Shown here in pieces: positions 1 through 6,443 of a stretch of DNA of 6,453 nt. This DNA is from Luminiphilus sp. (GTDB taxonomy: Bacteria; Pseudomonadota; Gammaproteobacteria; Pseudomonadales; Halieaceae). Each line of letters starts with the position of its first letter. The first letter of the stretch is position 1. Position numbers and translations under genes: made by a program. Under the pieces are notes generated by a model that saw nothing but the letters and a program-made list of their open reading frames with translations, searched no databases and was not told the DNA's origin. The stretch spans positions 1 to 6,453 of the forward strand of contig JAKMEU010000366.1 of assembly GCA_022425845.1 (NCBI GenBank). The letters are read 5' to 3'.

Positions 1-590
1 AAGGATTCAGTTGTAAGCTGGGCATCGATCATTGAGTGATCGGGATTTTGCTCGGGGGCACTGGTCGCCGGGGGCAACAGGCCGTCATCCTTCATCAGGT
101 AATAAGCTCGCTCATTGGACACCCAGAGGTAATTTTCGCGCCGAAACTCAGTGGCAGACAGCGGTGCGTCCTCATTGCTGTAAATGTGTTTTAGCCACGC
201 TGTGCGTATCTGGGTCGGGGTCAGTTTGGGATGCGATGAGGCCCCGGTAAGTTGCCAATACATGTACTCGATATCGGTGTCATCGTCTGCGCCCCAAACA
301 CGGTCCAATCCTGGAAGGTAAAAATTGATGCGACTGCTGTGGCTTACGAAAGCCCCCCAAATCGCGGGCTGATCAAGAGAACCCCAGTCCTCGTCCGTGT
401 AAAACGGCGGCGCCACCCGATCCATTTCAGTAACCAGTCCGGTCCAGTTCCCTATCGACTGACCTAGCCAGAATCCGTGCAACTTGTCGGCATAGGCAGA
501 CCGATTTATCTCAATTGGCGTGCTGACGGGTTGAGCCGCGCAGAGCACGGCTGGCAGGCTTAGCACCCATATCAAGGCGTATTGCTTCAT
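1..590 (-). CDS. Exported ADP-ribosylglycohydrolase family protein (partial, C-terminus off window)
   Basis: Reading the minus strand from the ATG at 590 gives 196 uninterrupted codons that run off the left edge. An N-terminal signal peptide is visible (Lys2, hydrophobic residues 4-17, likely cleavage near CAA at 17-19), so the enzyme should act outside the cytoplasm. The mature part shows the hallmarks of the ADP-ribosylglycohydrolase (DraG/ARH) fold: GFWLGQSIGNWTG at 39-51 with Glu55, the acidic metal-binding cluster ADDDTD at 101-106, and a downstream stretch WVSNERAYYLM (156-166), LLPPAT (171-176) and MIDAQLTTES (187-196). Family members hydrolyse ADP-ribose-protein or related N-/O-glycosidic bonds using a binuclear Mg centre; the substrate of this exported branch is unknown to me. 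The first motif has Asn48 where DraG-type enzymes usually carry Asp. The remaining metal ligands, expected near the C-terminus, lie outside the window, so catalytic integrity cannot be judged. No strong Shine-Dalgarno sequence precedes the start. Confidence 0.85.
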   Translation of the reverse strand, partial: MKQYALIWVLSLPAVLCAAQPVSTPIEINRSAYADKLHGFWLGQSIGNWTGLVTEMDRVAPPFYTDEDWGSLDQPAIWGAFVSHSSRINFYLPGLDRVWGADDDTDIEYMYWQLTGASSHPKLTPTQIRTAWLKHIYSNEDAPLSATEFRRENYLWVSNERAYYLMKDDGLLPPATSAPEQNPDHSMIDAQLTTES

Positions 591-649
591 TTATCTGTCT
601 CACTCAACGACCACTCTCTCTTCCTATAGTACCGTTGGAGCGGAGCTAT

Positions 650-673
650 TCGGGCGGCGCGTCGGGCGGCGCG
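650..673. repeat. 12-bp perfect tandem repeat (two copies)
   Basis: The unit tcgggcggcgcg occurs at 650-661 and again at 662-673 with no mismatch. It is entirely G/C apart from one T per unit and lies in the divergent promoter region, about 60 bp upstream of the glycohydrolase start. It may be simple slippage or a paired protein-binding site; nothing else in the sequence decides between these. Confidence 0.7.
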
Positions 674-791
674 GCAATTGAACTGTAGACAGAGGGTGAT
701 GTCTCAGCCCTCCCCTGCCGACTTTGCGTCCCAGGGGCGGCTGCAATGGTGACGTCATCGCGTCATACTTCAGCGCCGTTTATCTGTCATC

Positions 792-796
792 AGGAG
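792..796 (+). promoter_or_regulatory. Ribosome binding site deciding the dehydrogenase start
   Basis: AGGAG lies 6 nt upstream of the ATG at 803. An in-frame ATG at 746 would add 19 residues lacking any short-chain dehydrogenase character, whereas the ATG at 803 places the first beta-strand and the TGxxxGxG motif at the normal distance from the N-terminus. The start at 803 is therefore preferred. Confidence 0.8.
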
Positions 797-802
797 CACA
801 GT

Positions 803-1576
803 ATGAATCTCGAAGGAAAAATTGCGATCGTCACGGGCGGCGCATCAGGTCTTGGTGAGGCGACCGTTGATGCCTACGTAGCCAAAGGCGTGAAAGTGGC
901 TATTTTTGACATGAATGCCGACCGCGCAGCAGCTGTGATTGAGCGGCATGGCGCCGATCAGGTGATCTTTCACGCCGTCAATGTGTCTGATGAGGACTCC
1001 GTTAAAGAAGCGGTGTCTGCGGTGACATCCCATTTTGGCGGTCTCCACATCTGCAACAACTACGCAGGCATCGGCAATGCCAACAAGACCTTTGGCAAAA
1101 AGGGGGTATTCCCCATGGATGAGTACATGAAGGTCGTGATGGTGAACCAGGTGGGCACTTTTAACGTGAGTCGCTTCGCCGCGGAAGCAATGGCGAATTG
1201 TGAGCCTGTCACCCCAGATGGCGGCCGGGGCGTCATCATCAACACGGCGTCAATTGCCGCTTATGAAGGCCAAATCGGACAACTGGCCTACTCCGCCACG
1301 AAGGGCGCTGTCGTCGGCATGACGCTACCCATGGCCCGCGATCTCGTGCCCTATGGCATACGGGTTAACACGATCGTGCCGGGTCTCATCCATACGCCGC
1401 TTTTCGACATGCTACCCGAGCCCGCTTACAAGTCACTTGAAAGCAGCGTGCTCTACCCCCAGCGTCTGGGCAAGCCCGAGGAAATAGCACACCTGTCAGT
1501 ATTCATTGCTGAAAATGATTACCTAAACGGCGAGTGCGTGCGACTGGATGGCGGCATTCGCATGCAGCCGCGCTAA
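803..1576 (+). CDS. Short-chain dehydrogenase/reductase, 3-hydroxyacyl-CoA dehydrogenase type-2 (HSD10)-like
   Basis: A complete 257-residue classical short-chain dehydrogenase. The cofactor motif TGGASGLG is at 11-18, and Asp36 at the end of beta-2 (AIFDMN) indicates NAD(H) rather than NADP(H). The catalytic tetrad is intact: Asn115, Ser150, Tyr163 and Lys167 (YSATK), followed by the Pro193-Gly194 loop. The segment GGRGVIINTASIAAYEGQ and the C-terminal LNGECVRLDGGIRMQPR resemble the HSD10/3-hydroxyacyl-CoA dehydrogenase type-2 branch, which oxidises 3-hydroxyacyl-CoA (including 2-methyl-3-hydroxybutyryl-CoA of isoleucine breakdown) or hydroxysteroids in the cytoplasm. The structural NNAG motif reads NYAG at 86-89; HSD10 relatives also vary here (NCAG). 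No thiolase or acyl-CoA dehydrogenase gene lies nearby, so the substrate is not supported by context, and a general alcohol or steroid dehydrogenase remains possible. The gene stands alone, divergent from the glycohydrolase gene. Confidence 0.88.
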   Translation: MNLEGKIAIVTGGASGLGEATVDAYVAKGVKVAIFDMNADRAAAVIERHGADQVIFHAVNVSDEDSVKEAVSAVTSHFGGLHICNNYAGIGNANKTFGKKGVFPMDEYMKVVMVNQVGTFNVSRFAAEAMANCEPVTPDGGRGVIINTASIAAYEGQIGQLAYSATKGAVVGMTLPMARDLVPYGIRVNTIVPGLIHTPLFDMLPEPAYKSLESSVLYPQRLGKPEEIAHLSVFIAENDYLNGECVRLDGGIRMQPR

Positions 1577-1646
1577 GCGGATTGCGAAGGTCCCTCACCG
1601 GCGCTGCCGAGATGGGTTGTCATTGCGTGTATGCAATAGGCGGCGC

Positions 1647-1664
1647 ATGGGGTGAACGCCCCAT
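1647..1664 (+). other. GC-rich hairpin downstream of the dehydrogenase gene
   Basis: The sequence ATGGGGT-GAAC-GCCCCAT can fold into a 7-pair stem (one T-G wobble) with a GAAC tetraloop. It sits 70 nt after the dehydrogenase stop and before the barrel gene. There is no T-run directly after it, so it is not a standard intrinsic terminator. A second GGGG at 1668-1671 could compete for the CCCC arm. It may protect the 3' end of the dehydrogenase mRNA or be accidental. Confidence 0.4.
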
Positions 1665-1710
1665 ATAGGGGTCGACTCTGCGCTACGATGGATAATGGAT
1701 CGATTTTTTT

Positions 1711-1714
1711 GAGG
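1711..1714 (+). promoter_or_regulatory. Candidate ribosome binding site supporting a TTG start for the barrel gene
   Basis: GAGG lies 9 nt before the TTG at 1724. That start yields a compact signal peptide beginning MSWKLQFLSI. In-frame alternatives are GTG at 1652 (with AGGCGG 8 nt upstream, but overlapping the hairpin) and ATG at 1688 (no well-spaced Shine-Dalgarno); both make an unusually long, polar N-terminus encoded partly by a seven-T run. Confidence 0.45.
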
Positions 1715-1723
1715 CCTCGTCAC

Positions 1724-2898
1724 TTGAGTTGGAAACTGCAGTTCCTGTCCATCGCGATGATATCGGGCCTGATGGCGATGCTGGCCTCGCCGGAAGTGAC
1801 TGCGCAGGAAAGCGAACCGGAAGGGCCGGCGAGCCCATGGTTACTGACCCCGCTGCTCAGTGTTGATCCGAAGCTGGGGACCAACGTGGGCGGCCTGGCC
1901 GCCTACCTGCGTCGATTCGATGACGATTCACCGATCTCTATGATGGGTGGTGCCGTCAGCTATTCCAATACTGATTCATTGGTGAGCGGAATGTTTGCTG
2001 ACCTGTATTGGGGGGCTGACCATCACCGGTTTGTGGGTGGCGCAGCTTACGGGAATATCAAAAATGAGTACGACGATTTTCTGGGTACGGGTCGCACTGT
2101 TGAAACTGTGATGACCTGAGATCACTGTTCCTGCGCTATCGATACCGCGTCTGGGGCAATTGGTTTATCGGCGGGCAGTTGATTCGAACCAACTACCAGA
2201 TTGACTTTCCCCCCAGCCAGGTCGTCATGGATCAACAAGTGGGTTACCTCGGTTTCAACTCAACCGGTGCTGGACTTGTGCTGGAAATGGATGGCCGCAA
2301 TCACATCCGGACACCTACCGAGGGTAATTACTTTCTCATCGATACGGTCAGCTACCACAGCGGCGAAGCCGGCAGCGGCATTTCTGCTGACGAATCCCAA
2401 CTGGAAGACCTTCTTCCCGATGACTCCCTGCTGGGTCGAGATGGGGAGTTTGACGTGCTGCGAGCAACCTACAGCCATTACAGCGGGCTGGGCCACTGGT
2501 TCACCGAAAACGCCGCACCAGAGGTGGTATTGGCCATCAGAGCATTTGGGCGCTGGACCAACGATGCGCCGCTATCTGGGTTTTCGTCGGTCTCAATGCC
2601 CGGTTACACCAGGGGCAATTACCTCGGCGAGAATTACTCAGACATACAATTCGACCTCCGTATGCCCATCGGCAAGCGTTGGGGGGTCGTGCTGTTTGGC
2701 GGCATTGGATGTCTTTATGGTGACCCCATAGCGGCCAACGAATCATCATCCGGATGCAGCGAGAACGCCTACCCTGGGGTGGGGGCTGGTGTAAGTTGGT
2801 TGATCAAGCCCGAATCTGGGGTGATCCTGCGGGCAGAAGCTGCCAAGGGAACCGGCGATAATTCGGCGCTTTATTTGCGTTTTGGCCACCCTTTCTAG
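1724..2898 (+). pseudogene. Omp85/BamA-like outer-membrane beta-barrel protein, interrupted by a frameshift
   Basis: Two reading frames together encode one protein. The first part (start about 1724, stop at 2117-2119) carries a signal peptide (hydrophobic residues 5-21, likely cleavage after VTA at 25-27) and the first barrel strands; the second (open from 2104 to 2898) continues the same protein. Reading GTG at 2108-2110 and then GAT from 2110 joins them as ETV-DDLRSLFLRYRYRVWG, giving about 391 residues. Alternating hydrophobic strands rich in Tyr, Trp and Gly, the loop segment SSVSMPGYTRGNYLGEN and the terminal ALYLRFGHPF with C-terminal Phe fit an Omp85-superfamily barrel (BamA/TamA-like) without visible POTRA domains. 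Such proteins sit in the outer membrane, but the role of POTRA-less members is unclear. The second part alone opens at an internal ATT or ATG (2179 onward) with no signal peptide and could not be exported. The gene may be inactive, or the break may be a sequencing error. Confidence 0.75.
2108..2119 (+). other. Frameshift point in the barrel gene
   Basis: The upstream frame ends GTG-ATG-ACC-TGA, while the downstream frame is GAT-GAC-CTG-AGA starting at 2110. One missing base between GTG and ATG explains the break, since restoring it yields a continuous and chemically sensible protein. There is no X-XXY-YYZ slippery heptamer and no homopolymer at the junction, so programmed -1 slippage is unlikely. 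A point deletion or a base-calling error is the simpler reading. Confidence 0.75.
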
Positions 2899-3003
2899 AC
2901 GAAGGCTTTAAAATATCTTAAATATCTGACATCGGATCGAGTCATTTGACTCGTATGGTGTCTAAGAATCATCTTTTTCAGTCAAAGCGAGTGACCTACG
3001 CCC
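2899..3003 (+). promoter_or_regulatory. A+T-rich leader and probable promoter region of prc
   Basis: This 105-bp gap is clearly richer in A+T than its surroundings. It holds TAAAAT at 2909-2914 (a good -10 match but without a clear -35), an 8-bp direct repeat AAATATCT at 2911-2918 and 2920-2927, and TTGACT at 2946-2951 (a good -35 match), 17 nt after which only the weak TCATCT is found. The prc start has at best a weak Shine-Dalgarno sequence. A promoter here is inferred; which boxes are used cannot be settled by eye. Confidence 0.4.
2938..2953. repeat. Inverted repeat upstream of prc
   Basis: CGAGTCATTTGACTCG is a perfect inverted repeat with seven-base arms (CGAGTCA/TGACTCG) around a central TT. 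The TTGACT -35 candidate overlaps its right arm, which is the arrangement expected of an operator. It could alternatively be a weak hairpin ending transcription from the barrel gene, but no T-run follows directly. Confidence 0.5.
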
Positions 3004-5145
3004 ATGATGAGCGCATCCAACCTACGCTGGTTCAGTCTACTTCTGTTGATGGGTTTCTCCAGGGTATGGGCCCTGGCACCCGAAGCCATTCAGGGCGAGA
3101 CTTTGGGCGAACTGATTGAGGCCCTGCAATCGAGACACTATGAGGGCAGGAACTATGATGACACGCTGTCGGCTGCACATCTCGATGCCTATATCGATAC
3201 CCTCGACCCGCAAAAAATGTTTTTTACCCGGGAAGACGTGGAGGGTTTCCAGACCTGGCGCAATCAGCTCGACGATCTTGGCAAAGAAGGCGATTTAAGC
3301 CCGGCGTTTAGTATTTTCGACCGATATCAAAATAACCTGAAAACCCGGCTTGAACGGGTGGTGAGCAATTTGCCCGACATGGTTCCCCAGTTTGACTACA
3401 CGCTGGCAGAGTACCTACCCCTCGAGGGTGACGACCTCCTGTGGGCCGAGAACACCGCTGAGTTGGACGATAGGTGGCGGAAGCGCATCAAGAACCAAGC
3501 CCTGAGCCTAAAGCTGGCAGAAAAAGCGAGCGATGAGATCGCCCCCACCCTCGTTCGCCGCTACCAAAATCAGCTTAACCGGCTCGATCAGTACAACGAG
3601 CGTGATGTGTTTGCGATTTATGCAAACGCGCTCACTGAATTGTACGACCCCCATACCTCCTATTTTTCACCGCGGCGGGCTGAAAATTTCGACATCAACA
3701 TGAGCCTGTCGTTTGATGGCATCGGCGCCGTGCTGCAGGTCGACGATGAGCACACAAAAGTGGTGCGACTTGTTCCTGCGGGCCCCGCCGACAAGCAGGG
3801 TGAACTCAAGCCATCAGATCTGATCATCGGCGTTGGACAGGGTGCTGAGGGACCCATAGAGGACGTCATTGGCTGGCGCCTCGATGAAGTTGTCGATTTG
3901 ATCAGGGGCCCGCGAGAAACGACCGTGCGCCTGGAAGTCATTCCCGACAAGGGCAAGACCGACCAACGACACGTTGTTGCGATCGAACGCAACAAAGTAA
4001 AACTCGAGGAACAGGCTGCCCAGAGTGAGATGCTTGAGCTTGAGGATGCCGATGGTGAAATCCGCAAGATCGGTGTGATAGAAATTCCAGCCTTCTATAT
4101 TGACTTCGCAGCGCTGCGTCGTGGCGATGAGGATTACAAGTCGACTACCCGGGATGTCAGCCAACTCATAGAGGAACTGCAGTCTAATGGTGCAGAAGCG
4201 CTGGTTGTGGATCTGCGAAACAACGGCGGTGGCTCCCTGCAAGAGGCTAATGACCTGACGGGCCTGTTTATCGAGTACGGCCCGACCGTTCAAATTCGAA
4301 GTGCTGAGCGTCGCGTTTGGCGCGACGGGAAACGACGGCGCTCGGCCTATTATGAAGGCCCCGTAGCCGTTCTGATCAACCGCCTGAGCGCTTCCGCTTC
4401 GGAGATTTTTGCCGGGGCCATACAAGATTATGGTCGGGGGATCGTTCTGGGAGACCGCTCCTTTGGCAAAGGAACGGTGCAGACGCTTTTGAGCATGCCC
4501 GAAGGGCAGCTCAAGGTGACAGAAAGCAAGTTCTACCGTATTTCAGGCGATTCCACACAGCATCGCGGTGTCGTTCCTGACATAGACTTTCCCTCTCTTT
4601 TTGACGCCGATGAAATAGGTGAAAGCGCGCTGGATAATGCTTTGGACTGGGACCAGATATCTCCCGTTCGGCATCGCGAATACAGCATGTTCTCGTCGCT
4701 ATTGCCCGCACTGGAGCTGAGGCACCAGACCCGTGCCACAAGTGACCCTGATTTCGTTTATTTGACTGACCAGGTTGCCATGGCGTCGGAGACCCGCGGC
4801 CTGACTGAATTACCCCTCAACGAGGCGGAGCGTATTGCGCTGCGGGACTCTCAGGAGCGCCGTGCACTCGCAATAGAGAACAAGCGGCGCGTGGCCCAGG
4901 GCCTCGAGCCGCTTGAAAGCCTGAGAGATGAGGAGGACATGGTGGCGCTGGACAGCGCATCGGGAGAAACTGGCGAGCCGCCTGAAGGTGGCGACGTTCC
5001 GGCGGGTGATGTCACACTGGCAGAAAGCGCTGAGGATGATCCGGATGAGGCTGACGTGCTATTGATCGAGGCAGGCCGAATATTGGCTGACGCGCTGGCA
5101 CTCACGGGCAACGCAGCACCTCAGACCGTTACCGCCCAGCGCTAA
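3004..5145 (+). CDS. prc: Tail-specific (C-terminal processing) periplasmic protease Prc, peptidase family S41
   Basis: A complete 713-residue protein matching Prc/Tsp in size and order. A signal peptide (hydrophobic 9-19, probable cleavage after VWA at 21-23) sends it to the periplasm. An N-terminal helical domain (about 28-200) holds DTLDPQKMFFTREDVEGF; a PDZ domain follows (about 232-315, GIGAVLQV and AGPADKQGELKPSDLI). The S41 protease core (about 355-530) contains DLRNNGGGSLQEA at 403-415, the nucleophile Ser464 in SASASE, Asp475, and the general base Lys489 in FGKGTVQ; the Ser-Lys spacing of 25 equals that of E. coli Prc. A C-terminal domain with charged helices (about 545-640), an acidic low-complexity stretch and a final helix EAGRILADALAL complete it. 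In E. coli, Prc trims the penicillin-binding protein 3 C-terminus and, with NlpI, degrades the endopeptidase MepS. No nlpI is visible here. Start is one of two adjacent ATGs (3004 or 3007). The 3' end overlaps serS. Confidence 0.96.
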   Translation: MMSASNLRWFSLLLLMGFSRVWALAPEAIQGETLGELIEALQSRHYEGRNYDDTLSAAHLDAYIDTLDPQKMFFTREDVEGFQTWRNQLDDLGKEGDLSPAFSIFDRYQNNLKTRLERVVSNLPDMVPQFDYTLAEYLPLEGDDLLWAENTAELDDRWRKRIKNQALSLKLAEKASDEIAPTLVRRYQNQLNRLDQYNERDVFAIYANALTELYDPHTSYFSPRRAENFDINMSLSFDGIGAVLQVDDEHTKVVRLVPAGPADKQGELKPSDLIIGVGQGAEGPIEDVIGWRLDEVVDLIRGPRETTVRLEVIPDKGKTDQRHVVAIERNKVKLEEQAAQSEMLELEDADGEIRKIGVIEIPAFYIDFAALRRGDEDYKSTTRDVSQLIEELQSNGAEALVVDLRNNGGGSLQEANDLTGLFIEYGPTVQIRSAERRVWRDGKRRRSAYYEGPVAVLINRLSASASEIFAGAIQDYGRGIVLGDRSFGKGTVQTLLSMPEGQLKVTESKFYRISGDSTQHRGVVPDIDFPSLFDADEIGESALDNALDWDQISPVRHREYSMFSSLLPALELRHQTRATSDPDFVYLTDQVAMASETRGLTELPLNEAERIALRDSQERRALAIENKRRVAQGLEPLESLRDEEDMVALDSASGETGEPPEGGDVPAGDVTLAESAEDDPDEADVLLIEAGRILADALALTGNAAPQTVTAQR

Positions 5146-6433
5146 TCCTGGCTTCACCCCCCATAAAGGCCTGCAGCGCAGCGGGAATCGCGACGCTGCC
5201 ATCCTCCTGCTGATAATTTTCCAGAATCGCAACAAGGGTTCTGCCAACAGCGAGTCCTGAGCCGTTCAGGGTATGGAGGGGTTCGGGTTTCCCGGTGCCT
5301 GGATTGCGCCATCTCGCCTGCATTCTGCGCGCCTGATAGGCGCCAAAATTCGAGCAGCTTGAAATCTCTCGATACGCTTGCTGGCCGGGAAGCCAAACTT
5401 CCAAATCGTAGGTCAGTTTTGATGAGAAGCCCAGATCGCCGCCGCATAGCACGACCTTTCGGTAGGGTAATTCAAGCCGTTTGAGAATATGCTCGGCATG
5501 GCCGGTCAAGGACTCAAGGGCAGCCTCCGACTGGCTCGGGCGCACGAATTGCACCAACTCAACCTTCTCAAACTGATGCTGGCGGATAAGACCTCGGGTG
5601 TCCCTGCCGTAGCTGCCAGCTTCACTGCGAAAACAGGGCGTGTGGGCGACGTAACGCAACCCGTCCGCTCCCAGTTCCCCATCTTCGAAAATACGATCCC
5701 TGGCAAAATTGGTCACCGGCACCTCAGCAGTCGGTATCAGGTAGTAGCCCTGCTCGCCGCCAATTTTGAAAAGATCGTCTTCAAACTTCGGTAAGTTGCC
5801 TGTCCCCAAAAGGGACTCCCTGTTGACCATGTAAGGCACATAGACCTCGGTATAACCATGATGCCCGGTGTGCTCATTCAACATGAACTGAATCAGCGCC
5901 CGGTGCAGGCGGGCCGTTTGGCCCTGCATCACGGTAAAACGGCTACCGGTAATTTTTCCTGCCATTGCAGCGTCCAACTGCCCCAGTGACTCACCGATAT
6001 CCGCGTGATCTTTGGGTGTAAAGTCGAACTCCCTGGGCACGCCCCAGCGCAGCACTTCAATGTTGTCATCCTCGGAGTCGCCATCGGGCACCGCCTCATC
6101 GGGCACATTCGGCGTCTCAAGTAACAGGGTCTCAAGTGCCTCCTGAGCCTGCCTCGCCGCGGCTGTCGCCTCATCAATATCGTGGGCAATGCGTTCCAGG
6201 ATGGTCGCGACTTCTGCCTTGGCCTCATCGACACTCAGTCCGGAGCTGACTAATTCCCCTATTTTTTTCGAGGCTGCTTTGCGTTCGGCCAGTAAGCTCT
6301 GTGACCGCACATCCGCGTTTTTCCGACGTGCATCAAGGGCTAAAAAGTCATCCACAGGAAAACTGTGGCGTTTTCGCTCCAGTGCTTTGGCTATGGCGGC
6401 GGGATCTTCCCGCACGGATTTAATATCGAGCAT
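5129..6433 (-). CDS. serS: Seryl-tRNA synthetase
   Basis: A complete 434-residue class II aminoacyl-tRNA synthetase, which charges tRNA-Ser (and tRNA-Sec) with serine in the cytoplasm. The N-terminal arm (about 1-110, MLDIKSVREDP and charged heptad-like helices with KKIGELVSSG) is the antiparallel coiled coil that grips the long variable arm of tRNA-Ser. The catalytic domain follows: motif 1 around 165-203 (RFTVMQGQTARLHRALIQF), the serine-binding PTAEVPV at 234-240 with the TxE element at 235-237, motif 2 at 268-294 (FRSEAGSYGRDTRGLIRQHQ), EISSCSNFGAYQARR at 356-370, and motif 3 at 387-408 (HTLNGSGLAVGRTLVAILEN). All motif residues expected of bacterial SerRS are present and the length is normal. 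The start is fixed by AGGAG (plus-strand 6439-6443) 5 nt upstream of the ATG. The gene converges on prc, with stop codons inside each other's reading frame ends. Its own promoter lies beyond the right edge. Confidence 0.98.
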   Translation of the reverse strand: MLDIKSVREDPAAIAKALERKRHSFPVDDFLALDARRKNADVRSQSLLAERKAASKKIGELVSSGLSVDEAKAEVATILERIAHDIDEATAAARQAQEALETLLLETPNVPDEAVPDGDSEDDNIEVLRWGVPREFDFTPKDHADIGESLGQLDAAMAGKITGSRFTVMQGQTARLHRALIQFMLNEHTGHHGYTEVYVPYMVNRESLLGTGNLPKFEDDLFKIGGEQGYYLIPTAEVPVTNFARDRIFEDGELGADGLRYVAHTPCFRSEAGSYGRDTRGLIRQHQFEKVELVQFVRPSQSEAALESLTGHAEHILKRLELPYRKVVLCGGDLGFSSKLTYDLEVWLPGQQAYREISSCSNFGAYQARRMQARWRNPGTGKPEPLHTLNGSGLAVGRTLVAILENYQQEDGSVAIPAALQAFMGGEARISAGR

Positions 6434-6438
6434 GGTGT

Positions 6439-6443
6439 CTCCT
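6439..6443 (-). promoter_or_regulatory. Ribosome binding site of serS
   Basis: On the minus strand AGGAG lies 5 nt before the serS ATG, followed by ACACC. It is the clearest Shine-Dalgarno sequence in the window together with that of the dehydrogenase gene. Confidence 0.8.

Larger units (their letters stand above)
591..802. promoter_or_regulatory. Divergent intergenic region between the glycohydrolase and dehydrogenase genes
   Basis: This 212-bp stretch separates two divergently oriented starts and must hold both promoters. On the minus strand, TACTAT (631 to 626) is a possible -10 box about 36 nt upstream of the glycohydrolase ATG, without a good -35. On the plus strand no strong sigma70 pair stands out; CATACT at 764-769 is a weak -10 candidate. 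Short dyads that could be operators are CTGT-AG-ACAG (683-692), AGACA/TGTCT (687-691 and 700-704) and the perfect 8-bp palindrome TGACGTCA (750-757), after which CGTCAT recurs at 761-766. None matches an operator I can name, so only the region as a whole is called. Confidence 0.4.

Noticed and set aside
32..467. Two plus-strand open frames (32-250 and 252-467)
   Set aside because: They lie antisense to the exported ADP-ribosylglycohydrolase, whose minus-strand frame is open throughout and carries clear family motifs. The plus-strand products show no recognisable sequence character.
746..802. N-terminal extension of the dehydrogenase from an ATG at 746
   Set aside because: The added 19 residues lack family character and have no good Shine-Dalgarno, while the ATG at 803 has AGGAG at ideal spacing.
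1704..1710. Seven-T run as an intrinsic terminator of the dehydrogenase gene
   Set aside because: No stem-loop lies immediately upstream; the nearest hairpin (1647-1664) is about 40 nt away.
2105..2119. Programmed -1 ribosomal frameshift in the barrel gene
   Set aside because: There is no slippery heptamer and no obvious downstream stem or pseudoknot, and barrel proteins of this kind are not known to use recoding.
3660..5111. Several minus-strand open frames inside prc
   Set aside because: They are antisense to an intact, motif-complete protease and have the biased, low-complexity composition typical of shadow frames.
5154..6234. Alternative frames on both strands inside serS
   Set aside because: The seryl-tRNA synthetase frame contains all class II motifs; the alternatives have none.
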